A DNA stretch of 20,026 nt from Pseudanabaena sp. UBA1465 (GTDB lineage: Bacteria > Cyanobacteriota > Cyanobacteriia > Pseudanabaenales > Pseudanabaenaceae). Every line of letters begins with the position of its first letter. Within the stretch, counting starts at the first letter, position 1. Below are positions 14,299 to 20,026 of the stretch, piece after piece. The translations under genes and the position numbers were made by a program. Under the pieces are notes generated by a model that ran no database searches, had not been told where the DNA came from, and saw only the letters and a list, made by a program, of their open reading frames with translations. Location: the NCBI GenBank assembly GCA_002325645.1, contig DCSN01000195.1, positions 22,139 to 42,164 on the forward strand, given 5' to 3'.

Positions 14299-15366
14299 AT
14301 GAAACGGACTGGTAATCTTTGGGGGCAAATAATTACTTTTGAAAATATTTTATTAGCAACCAAAAATGCTCAAAAAAGTAAACGCTTTCGACCTAATATT
14401 TTAGAGTTTAATTTTAATCTGGAAAACGAAATAATTAACATTCAAAAAGAGCTTGTTTCTCAAACCTACGAACCAGCAGAATACACCGTATTTAAAATCA
14501 TCGACCCAAAACCGCGTCAAATTTCCGCAGCCCCCTATCGCGACAGAGTAGTTCATCACGCACTATGCAACATCATCGCACCCATCTTTGAGCGTTCCTA
14601 CATCCACGACTCCTACGCCAATCGCATCGGATTTGGTACACACAAAGCCCTCAAAAGATTTACCGAATTTACCCGTTCTAGTCGCTACATTTTGCAATGT
14701 GATATCAGCAAATATTTCCCCACCATTGACCACGAAATTCTCAAACAAATTATCCGCAAAAAAATTAAATGTCCAAATACACTTTGGCTAATCGACACAA
14801 TTATTGATCGCAGTAATTTACAAGAACCATTTCTGCATTACTTTCCCAGTGACGATCCATTCTTACCTCTCACCAGACGCAAAGGCTTACCCCTCGGCAA
14901 TTTGACCAGCCAGTTTTTTGCCAATATTTATCTCAATGAATTCGATCGCTTTGTCAAAGAAACCCTCAAAATCAAACAATATTTACGCTACGTTGATGAT
15001 TTTGCCCTGTTTGGTGATGACAAAAACACCCTAGAAAATGCCCATCAAGAAATTCAAAAATATTTAACAGATTTACGTCTAGTTCTTCATCCTAAAAAAA
15101 CACAACTATTCCCCACCAAACTCGGCACAAATTTTGTCGGGTTTCGCATTCTCCCGTCAGAAATTCGAGTTCTCTCCAAAAATATTCGTCGTGGCAGAAA
15201 GAGAATTCGCTGCATCTGCAAAGATGTGAGTAAAGGGAAGTATGATCTTAATTATCTTCTCAACTCCTTACAAGCTTGGAGAGGACATCTGCAACATGGC
15301 AATACATGGCACTTGCAGCAACAGTTATTTGGTGATCTTGATTTAGCGATTAGCGCGATCAAGTAG
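14299..15366 (+). CDS. DGR-type reverse transcriptase
   Basis: This 355-residue reverse transcriptase lacks RNase H, maturase or endonuclease domains. The fingers-palm order is clear: RQISAAPYRDRVVHHAL (RT2 region), CDISKYFPTIDH with catalytic Asp135, LPLGNLTSQFFANIYL (197-212) and YVDDF with Asp233-Asp234. The LGNLTSQ motif replaces the QGxxxSP of retroviral and group II intron enzymes and is the diagnostic mark of diversity-generating retroelements, linked to low fidelity at template adenines. The C-terminal thumb ends in LNSLQAWRGHLQHGN. The template repeat begins 22 bases after its stop. There is no clear Shine-Dalgarno before the ATG; the palindrome at 14190-14256 is just upstream. Confidence 0.96.
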   Translation: MKRTGNLWGQIITFENILLATKNAQKSKRFRPNILEFNFNLENEIINIQKELVSQTYEPAEYTVFKIIDPKPRQISAAPYRDRVVHHALCNIIAPIFERSYIHDSYANRIGFGTHKALKRFTEFTRSSRYILQCDISKYFPTIDHEILKQIIRKKIKCPNTLWLIDTIIDRSNLQEPFLHYFPSDDPFLPLTRRKGLPLGNLTSQFFANIYLNEFDRFVKETLKIKQYLRYVDDFALFGDDKNTLENAHQEIQKYLTDLRLVLHPKKTQLFPTKLGTNFVGFRILPSEIRVLSKNIRRGRKRIRCICKDVSKGKYDLNYLLNSLQAWRGHLQHGNTWHLQQQLFGDLDLAISAIK

Positions 15367-15388
15367 CCAGAGAAGGTGTAGATCGACA

Positions 15389-15538
15389 GCGCTCTGCGGG
15401 GTGGCTCGTGGAACAACAATGCAATCAATTGTCGTTCGGCGAATCGCAACAGGAACAATGCGGACAATAGTAACAACAATATCGGTTTTCGGGTGGTTGT
15501 CTCTTGAGTTCCCTTCTTCTCTTTCTCGTGTTCGTGAG
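15389..15538 (+). repeat. DGR template repeat (TR)
   Basis: This 150-base non-coding copy of the caspase/FGE gene end lies 22 bases after the RT stop. Read in the target frame it gives RGGSWNNNAINCRSANRN and then RNNADNSNNNIGF. It is loaded with AAC/AAT codons, the classic template design that lets A-mutagenesis reach many residues without making stop codons. The core 15411-15480 has 29 adenines, of which 16 are changed in the variable repeat. The 134 other positions are identical, including the stop codon and 31 bases of target 3' untranslated DNA. A further A-to-C pair (15388/13478) abuts the left end, but the flanking base is not conserved. Confidence 0.95.
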
Positions 15539-15844
15539 TACTGCCAAAGGTCAGAATCTTTTCATGGGAATGAATCGAGTGTACGTTATGGAAGTCCAGA
15601 TCTATGCCTGTGGTGTGACAGCATCCAAATATAAAACCGAGTCAGTTATTTTAGTAGGGAAACCGAAAGATTAGCTGACTCAATTCAATTGAATCCCACC
15701 AGTAAAATTTGGGGTGAAAGGGCAAGGATTTATATGGTGAGGATGGGCGATGCGAAGCGCCGCTCACCCTTACCTATTGTGTTTTAGATTGCTATATGAT
15801 GATTAATAGCTAACTAGAAAAATTAAAAACAAATTAAAAGATTT
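15539..15844. other. Intergenic region between DGR template and tldE
   Basis: This 306-base stretch holds the possible short frame at 15564-15674, a small inverted repeat (GAGTCAG at 15639-15645 and CTGACTC at 15675-15681) and a GGTGAG/CTCACC pair at 15736-15741 and 15763-15768 around GCGAAGCGC. The latter resembles the GCGAAGC-centred palindromes elsewhere in the window. The promoter of the next gene must lie here, but no consensus pair stands out. Confidence 0.5.
15564..15674 (+). CDS. Possible 36-residue open frame after the template repeat
   Basis: ATG to TAG gives 36 residues beginning MGMNRVYVMEVQIYACGV and ending VILVGKPKD. The alternating hydrophobic pattern suggests two beta strands rather than random sequence. 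The frame is also open upstream through 15539-15563. I recognise no family and see no clear ribosome site. It could be a small protein or the remnant of a gene broken when the DGR arrived. Confidence 0.2.
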   Translation: MGMNRVYVMEVQIYACGVTASKYKTESVILVGKPKD

Positions 15845-17209
15845 ATGTCATCAGCGCTCAGTGTAGAAAAATTAGTCTCCGATGCTAAAGAAACAGCCAT
15901 CAAGCTAGAAATTAAGAAATTTGATATTTACGGCGCGATCGTCGATGAGACTAGCGCTGAAGTTGATAGTGGTGAACCTAAGCAGGTATCCGCATCCAAT
16001 CGCGCCAGTATCATCGTGCGCGTCTGGAATGATCAGGGAACGGTCGGCGTTACTTCCACCACTAATATCGATCGCGTTGGCTTAGAACTTGCCCTCCAAA
16101 GCGCCCATGAAGCTAGTTTCTTCGGTGCTAAGGAAAATATTCCTGATTTTAGTCCCGAAGCGATCGCGGAGATTCCTGCCCGTGAACCTCAGACTGCACC
16201 ACAAACAGCGATCGAGCAACTAGTCGCCACCCTGCTTGATGCCGAAAAAGAATTATTGGCAAAACATCAGGCGATCGCGGGAGTTCCCTATAACGGCTTA
16301 TCGCAACGGGATGTTAGTCGCTTCTATCTCAATAGCGATGGCGCAATGCGGAATGAGAGCAATTCCTATAGTTCCATTTATCTCTATACTAAAACTGAAG
16401 AAGAAGGCAGAAAACCTCGCAGTGGTGGAGCCTATCGAGTCAGTCGTGATTTTGCCAGTTTAGATGTCAAGGGTTGTGTTGACGAAACTGCCGAAAAAAC
16501 GATTAGTCACTTGAATTACGACAAAATCAAGTCTGGTAAATATTTAGTCGTCTTTTCCCCTGAAGCCTTTTTGAGTTTGATTAGCGCTTTTTCTAGTCTA
16601 TTTAATGCCCAAAGTATTCTCGATAAAAATAGCCTTTCTACCCCCGAATCCCTTGGCAATCAGATTGCCTCACCCCTGTTAAATGTCAGCGATGATGAGC
16701 TACATATTGGTAATGTGGGAGCGTCAGACTTTGATGGGGAAGGAACTCCCACTCGACGCATTCCCTTAATTGTTGATGGTGTATTAACTAACTTTCTGCA
16801 TAGCTCCGTTACGGCAAAACGTCTAAATGCTAAACCAACAGGCAATGGCAGCGTTGGCGCAAAGGTTTCCGTCAGTCCCAACTTCTTCCATATTGAACGC
16901 AGTAATGCCGCCAATGCAGACAATGAGAAAGTCTGCAATTTGGAAACTGCGGAAAATGTAATTTTAATCGATGATTTACAGGCGCTCCATGCAGGTGTCC
17001 AATCCTCGCAGGGTTCTTTCTCTTTGCCCTTTGATGGTTGGCTAGTGAATCAAGGCGATCGCGTTAGTATCGAGTCAGCGACCGTTGCAGGCGATATTTT
17101 GGCATTACTCAAAGCGATCGTCTATGTTGAACCAAAAGTAAAAGTTACGCCTTCAGGTGTTGCGCCACAGGTTTGGGTCGAGGGTCTATCAATCACAGGT
17201 GAAGCTTAA
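15845..17209 (+). CDS. TldE/PmbA-family metalloprotease subunit
   Basis: This 454-residue protein of the TldD/PmbA family is the expected length. The N-terminal part has the alternating strand-helix start, the middle shows GVPYNGLSQRDVSRFYLNSDG and the C-terminal domain has typical GEGTPTRRIPLIVDGVL, FLHSSVTAKRL and LPFDGWLVNQGDRVSIE stretches. I find no HExxxH zinc site (HEASFF is the nearest), fitting the TldE role as non-catalytic partner of TldD. In E. coli the pair degrades unfolded peptides, matures microcin B17 and cleaves CcdA. The role in cyanobacteria is unclear to me. No tldD lies in the window. It is a single plus-strand gene ending at a strong terminator, with no sign that it belongs to the DGR island. 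Confidence 0.88.
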   Translation: MSSALSVEKLVSDAKETAIKLEIKKFDIYGAIVDETSAEVDSGEPKQVSASNRASIIVRVWNDQGTVGVTSTTNIDRVGLELALQSAHEASFFGAKENIPDFSPEAIAEIPAREPQTAPQTAIEQLVATLLDAEKELLAKHQAIAGVPYNGLSQRDVSRFYLNSDGAMRNESNSYSSIYLYTKTEEEGRKPRSGGAYRVSRDFASLDVKGCVDETAEKTISHLNYDKIKSGKYLVVFSPEAFLSLISAFSSLFNAQSILDKNSLSTPESLGNQIASPLLNVSDDELHIGNVGASDFDGEGTPTRRIPLIVDGVLTNFLHSSVTAKRLNAKPTGNGSVGAKVSVSPNFFHIERSNAANADNEKVCNLETAENVILIDDLQALHAGVQSSQGSFSLPFDGWLVNQGDRVSIESATVAGDILALLKAIVYVEPKVKVTPSGVAPQVWVEGLSITGEA

Positions 17210-17212
17210 AAT

Positions 17213-17249
17213 CTAAAGAAGAGGGGCGCTTTGCGCCCCTCTTCTTTAG
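17213..17249. terminator. Bidirectional terminator between tldE and pentapeptide gene
   Basis: Perfect 17-bp arms (17213-17229 and 17233-17249) with a TTT loop contain GAGGGGCGC/GCGCCCCTC and AAAGAA/TTCTTT ends, giving A- and T-rich flanks on both sides. It lies between convergent genes, starts 4 bases after the tldE stop and overlaps the last bases of the pentapeptide gene, so it can serve both strands. Confidence 0.85.
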
Positions 17250-17629
17250 GTTTTGGCATTATACAAATTAATATTTGCCATCTGAGCGCCATCAAAAACT
17301 GCCTCTTGCAAATTTGTCCAACTTAAATTTGCACCCCGCAAATCTGCACCCCGAAGATCGGCTTTGCGAAGATCCGCGCCCTTGAGATTGGCATATCGTA
17401 AATTCGCTCGGTGTAGATCGGCACTATGCAAATTGGCATAACTTAAATCTGTACCAACTAGATTCGCTCGACAGAGTTTCGCATTGGCTAAATTAGCTTT
17501 GCTCATTAAAGCATGGCTAAAATCAATTTTGTGCAGATCGATCGCTTGTAAATCCACACCCACTAGATCGACATTAGAAAACCCTTTTCGCCCCGCTCGA
17601 TATGTTTGCAAAAATTCTTTAGCGTCCAT
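17246..17629 (-). CDS. Pentapeptide-repeat protein
   Basis: This 127-residue protein consists almost wholly of A(D/N)LXX pentapeptides from about residue 20: ANLANAKLCRANLVGTDLSY and onward through ADLRKADLRGADLRGANL to the end. The sequence predicts a right-handed quadrilateral beta helix of about five coils. A short non-repeat N-terminus (MDAKEFLQTYRAGRKGF) caps it. There is no signal peptide or membrane segment. Such proteins are numerous in cyanobacteria and mostly of unknown function; nothing here links it to gyrase protection. It is probably cytoplasmic. No clear ribosome site precedes the ATG at 17629. Confidence 0.9.
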   Translation of the reverse strand: MDAKEFLQTYRAGRKGFSNVDLVGVDLQAIDLHKIDFSHALMSKANLANAKLCRANLVGTDLSYANLHSADLHRANLRYANLKGADLRKADLRGADLRGANLSWTNLQEAVFDGAQMANINLYNAKT

Positions 17630-17674
17630 TAATTGACTAGCCTAGGCAAAAGTGTATTGATTTAGTGAAGTACT

Positions 17675-17709
17675 GGATTGTTTCCTTGCCTTCGGCGAGG
17701 AAACAATCC
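17675..17709. repeat. Hairpin GGATTGTTTCC...GCC-TTC-GGC
   Basis: Arms 17675-17690 and 17694-17709 pair over 16 positions with one G-T wobble around a TTC loop. It sits between two minus-strand genes, 38 bases before the stop of the membrane protein gene. It shares the GCC-TTC-GGC centre with the two hairpins inside the chorismate-enzyme gene, so it is probably one of the same repeat class and may double as a terminator. Confidence 0.65.
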
Positions 17710-17747
17710 TTACCTCGAAAAGTGCTATGAAAATTCGTTTTGTAACA

Positions 17748-18128
17748 CTAACCTTCAAAGGAATCTAGATCTAGTGCTGCGGAGCCGCCTCGTTCTAGCT
17801 CAATCAACATTTGTCCTAATTGTCGCCAAACGAGAAGCGCAATAGCGACAGTGACGGGGATTGCCACAATATAACCAAACAAGGTCGGAAATCCAAACAC
17901 CTCTAATCCTGTGGACATGAAGACAGCAATGCTTAGGGTCATACCAAGGTAGGGAACTTTGATGCTGGAGCTTTTGAGTTCTAGCATGGTGCGAGAGGAT
18001 TTACTGGTTGCCCAAATATTAACCAGATTGCGTAAAGTTACTTCAAAAGCTCGTCCGCAGGCAAGTCCAGCAACAAGGGAAATCGCAAATAAAAAATAGG
18101 GGGGATCAGAAGGAAAGTAATAATTCAC
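17748..18128 (-). CDS. Small integral membrane protein, unknown function
   Basis: This 126-residue protein has a hydrophobic N-terminal helix (YFLFAISLVAGLACG), a basic middle (LRNLVNIWATSKSSRTMLELKSSSIKVP) and two further hydrophobic segments (LGMTLSIAVFMSTGLEVFG and TLFGYIVAIPVTVAIALLVW). It ends in an acidic tail. I recognise no named family; it looks like a conserved cyanobacterial hypothetical. The start codon is GTG at 18128. It lies downstream of the TrpE/PabB-like gene on the same strand, but a hairpin at 18208-18250 separates them, so they are probably separate transcripts. Confidence 0.75.
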   Translation of the reverse strand: MNYYFPSDPPYFLFAISLVAGLACGRAFEVTLRNLVNIWATSKSSRTMLELKSSSIKVPYLGMTLSIAVFMSTGLEVFGFPTLFGYIVAIPVTVAIALLVWRQLGQMLIELERGGSAALDLDSFEG

Positions 18129-18207
18129 GGTTATCTAAACTTTTTGGGAGTATCTGGAATATATTTCTATTTTATAGCGATCGCTATTCCTATGAAGACA
18201 TAAAACC

Positions 18208-18250
18208 AAATAAGTGAATTGCGACTCTTCGCACCGCAACTCACTTATTT
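18208..18250 (-). terminator. Hairpin after the TrpE/PabB-like gene
   Basis: Arms AAATAAGTGAATTGCG (18208-18223) and CGCAACTCACTTATTT (18235-18250) pair at 15 of 16 positions around an 11-base loop. It starts 3 bases beyond the stop codon of the minus-strand gene. There is no long U-run, but position and AT-rich outer stem fit transcription termination or 3'-end protection. Confidence 0.6.
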
Positions 18251-18253
18251 AAG

Positions 18254-19693
18254 CTATACCAGCCCCAGTGCCGCTAGTTGAGCCTGAGCTTTTTGTAATG
18301 ATTCGCGCCATTCGCGATCGCTAACACTATCAGCCACAATCCCTGCGCCGACTTGTCCCCAAATATGATTATTGGTTTTGAGTAAAGTGCGGATCAGGAT
18401 ATTTAGATCCATGTTGCCGCGCTTGTCGATATAACCGCAGGAACCATAGAATAAACTGCGACGCTGGGGTTCTAATTTTTCCACGATTTCCATACAGCGG
18501 ACTTTCGGACAGCCTGTAATCGTTCCCCCAGGGAAAGTGGCGCGAATCAGATCCACAAAAGTGCGATCGCTTCGCAAAGTCCCCACCACATTACTGACAA
18601 GGTGCATCACATGGCTGTAGCGCTCGATCGCTAACAGTTGATCAACTTGGACAGTACCCCATTCACAAACGCGCCCTAAATCATTACGCTCCAGATCAAC
18701 GAGCATAATATGTTCGGCTTGTTCTTTGGTGCAGGCAAGTAATTCACGCTCTAATGCTAGATCTTGCTGCTCAGTTTTGCCACGCGGTCTTGTCCCTGCG
18801 ATCGGACGAGTCTCCGCAAGGCGATCGCGTAGGCTCACCAGACGCTCAGGGGAAACGCTGATTACTTCTCCCCAATTTGTCCGCCAATAACTAGCGAACG
18901 GGGAAGGATTAATTTTTTGTAATTGTTTGTATAGTTGCCATCCATTCGATGCCCAAGGATAGCCATAGCGCATCGATAGATTTGCCTGAAAAATATCGCC
19001 AGCATAAATATGTTGTTTAGCAGTTTCCACCATTGCTTCGTAGCCTTGCTGATCTGGCGAGTAAGCAATCTGTATTTCCGCCTTCGGCGGAAATACAGAT
19101 TGCTTTTGTTCTGGGGAATAGTTTTTTTCTATTGCCGCCGAAGATAGGGATACAAATTGCTTTTGTTCTAGGGGATGGATTCCCGCCTTCGGCGGGAATC
19201 CACCCATTGCTTTTTCTAGGCGATCGCTGAGTTCTGTTAATTCAGATTGATTGCTGGCGGCTAACCAAACATTTTGGGTTTGGTGATCGATGACGGCAAA
19301 ACTAGATGGCTCGTACCAAAAGGCGACTGGAAAAGGTAAGGTGTCAGGTTTGGTATAGGGTAATCGCTCAATTTCCCATGCGAGATCATAGCCCAACCAG
19401 CCTAGATAGCCCCCTGTAAATGGTAAATGCTCAGGTAAATTAGTTTGAGAGTTGGGAGTAGCTTGCATCTGCGATCGCAGGTTATCCAGACAGGGCAAGA
19501 TATCGCCAACTTCAGGAGTCCAGATTTGTCGAGGTTTACCTGCGGCGATCGAGTATCTGGCTAATTTTGATGGGACTCTGGCAGGGCTTTCCAATAAAAC
19601 TGTAACTGGTTCATCAGCGTAGAGTGATTCCCATAGATCGGCTCCCGTTATTTCCGTCGGTAGCGATCGCTGAAGCCATACCCAATCGGTCAT
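18254..19693 (-). CDS. Chorismate-utilising enzyme, anthranilate/aminodeoxychorismate synthase component I family (TrpE/PabB)
   Basis: This 479-residue enzyme converts chorismate with ammonia from a glutaminase partner to anthranilate or 4-amino-4-deoxychorismate. The N-terminal domain has VLLES at 32-36, and the chorismate-binding domain (about 215-475) has FQANLSMR at 235-242, PIAGTRPRG at 297-305, HIMLVDLERNDLGRV at 328-342, FPGGTITGCPKVRCMEI at 387-403 and GAGIVADS at 449-456. Ala in PIAGT, where classical PabB has Lys, points to anthranilate chemistry, while FPGGTITG is more PabB-like, so I leave it open. No glutaminase gene is nearby. Residues 164-213 form an unusual low-complexity linker, encoded partly by two perfect DNA hairpins. 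The start is ATG at 19693. Confidence 0.88.
   Translation of the reverse strand: MTDWVWLQRSLPTEITGADLWESLYADEPVTVLLESPARVPSKLARYSIAAGKPRQIWTPEVGDILPCLDNLRSQMQATPNSQTNLPEHLPFTGGYLGWLGYDLAWEIERLPYTKPDTLPFPVAFWYEPSSFAVIDHQTQNVWLAASNQSELTELSDRLEKAMGGFPPKAGIHPLEQKQFVSLSSAAIEKNYSPEQKQSVFPPKAEIQIAYSPDQQGYEAMVETAKQHIYAGDIFQANLSMRYGYPWASNGWQLYKQLQKINPSPFASYWRTNWGEVISVSPERLVSLRDRLAETRPIAGTRPRGKTEQQDLALERELLACTKEQAEHIMLVDLERNDLGRVCEWGTVQVDQLLAIERYSHVMHLVSNVVGTLRSDRTFVDLIRATFPGGTITGCPKVRCMEIVEKLEPQRRSLFYGSCGYIDKRGNMDLNILIRTLLKTNNHIWGQVGAGIVADSVSDREWRESLQKAQAQLAALGLV
19064..19104. repeat. Perfect 19-bp hairpin inside the TrpE/PabB-like gene
   Basis: Arms 19064-19082 and 19086-19104 are exact complements around a TTC loop, with centre GCC-TTC-GGC. 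The repeat is in frame with the gene and encodes SVFPPKAEIQIA at residues 199-210. A related TTGCTTTTGTTCT segment recurs at 19100-19112 and 19157-19169, showing that the linker was built from duplicated units. Confidence 0.85.
19176..19202. repeat. Perfect 12-bp hairpin inside the TrpE/PabB-like gene
   Basis: Arms 19176-19187 and 19191-19202 are exact complements around a TTC loop, with the same GCC-TTC-GGC centre as the first hairpin. It encodes GGFPPKAGIH (residues 164-173), echoing FPPKAEIQ from the other hairpin, so both come from the same repeat family inserted in the same frame. Confidence 0.8.
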
Positions 19694-19835
19694 AAAAAGT
19701 TTTGTAAAGTACGATTTTATTAAACCGTATTAACTCGTAAATTGGACAGGGCAAATTGCTGTATAAATTGCAGTTTTATAGATGCAATGGCATACTGAGT
19801 ATCAATATACCGTTCAAATTGCAACCCAAAAGTCT

Positions 19836-20026
19836 ATGAATCGCACCTTATTTATTGGGATTCTTATTGTCATTGGATTAATGGTGTTGGCGAGTTCACT
19901 ACCAAATAAGTTTTATGGGGCAAATGATCGCAAGTTCATCACGATTACGATTATTACTTGTATTGTTTCCGCGATCGGCTTAGCCATATTTTTCAGCATC
20001 CCCTTTTTAACTAACGCGAACGGGAA
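19836..20026 (+). CDS. N-terminus of a small membrane protein (partial)
   Basis: The frame runs from ATG at 19836 off the right edge, giving 63 residues. Two hydrophobic helices (TLFIGILIVIGLMVLASSLP and ITIITCIVSAIGLAIFFSIP) flank a short polar, basic loop (NKFYGANDRKF). No family is recognised. An in-frame ATG at 19782 would add 18 polar residues; neither start has a clear ribosome site. It is divergent from the TrpE/PabB-like gene, with a 142-base gap that must hold both promoters. Confidence 0.6.
   Translation, partial: MNRTLFIGILIVIGLMVLASSLPNKFYGANDRKFITITIITCIVSAIGLAIFFSIPFLTNANG

Noticed and set aside
15401..15634. Open frame of 77 codons over the template repeat
   Set aside because: The template repeat is a non-coding donor. 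This frame is not the target frame and has no family resemblance.
18254..19693. Assigning the gene firmly as trpE or pabB
   Set aside because: PIAGT favours TrpE and FPGGTITG favours PabB; no partner gene in the window decides it.
1..20026. CRISPR array, tRNA, rRNA or prophage genes
   Set aside because: No regularly spaced direct repeats, cloverleaf-forming stretch, rRNA-like sequence or phage structural gene was noticed on reading either strand.

Overview
The window looks like chromosomal DNA of a cyanobacterium. The palindrome GCGATCGC (HIP1) recurs throughout, and the gene families are cyanobacterial in style: a Wzx/Wzy-type exopolysaccharide locus, a caspase-type effector with a formylglycine-generating-enzyme (FGE) fold domain, pentapeptide repeats and many short palindromic intergenic repeats. 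A Pseudanabaena-like or other filamentous lineage is my guess only. No rRNA, tRNA or CRISPR array was seen.

Region 1 (1-9880, minus strand): a seven-gene exopolysaccharide operon read from right to left. It starts with a 717-residue, four-domain protein (Alg13-like, Alg14-like, STAS, polyprenyl-phosphate sugar-1-phosphate transferase). Next come an outer-membrane polysaccharide export (OPX/Wza) protein, a Wzz/Wzc-type co-polymerase without a kinase domain, a Wzy-type polymerase, a GT4 glycosyltransferase, a Wzx-type flippase and a GT2 glycosyltransferase. Genes overlap by 4-14 bases or lie 5 bases apart, except the last, and a long hairpin at 170-218 closes the operon. Together they would prime a lipid-linked sugar, extend it, flip it, polymerise it and export it. 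A palindromic repeat copy sits at each end of the locus in inverted orientation, and a decayed TnpB scrap lies beyond the left end.

Region 2 (9880-15840): an AT-rich gap, a frameshifted and truncated superfamily I helicase pseudogene (minus), then a plus-strand island. The island encodes a small EACC1-like protein, a 737-residue caspase / coiled-coil / FGE-fold protein, an Avd-like protein and a reverse transcriptase with the DGR hallmark LGNLTSQ. The end of the caspase gene (13479-13628) is repeated 1,910 bases downstream, just after the reverse transcriptase gene (15389-15538). The two 150-base copies differ at 16 positions, and all 16 are adenines in the downstream copy. This is a complete diversity-generating retroelement (DGR: variable repeat, avd, RT, template repeat). 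It is aimed at the putative sensor domain of a caspase effector that belongs to an EACC1-type conflict module, and it is the highlight of the window.

Region 3 (15845-20026): housekeeping genes. These are a TldE/PmbA-type protein (plus), a strong convergent terminator, a pentapeptide-repeat protein, a small membrane protein and a TrpE/PabB-family chorismate-utilising enzyme (all minus). The last carries two perfect DNA hairpins inside its reading frame. The start of a small membrane protein gene (plus) runs off the right edge.
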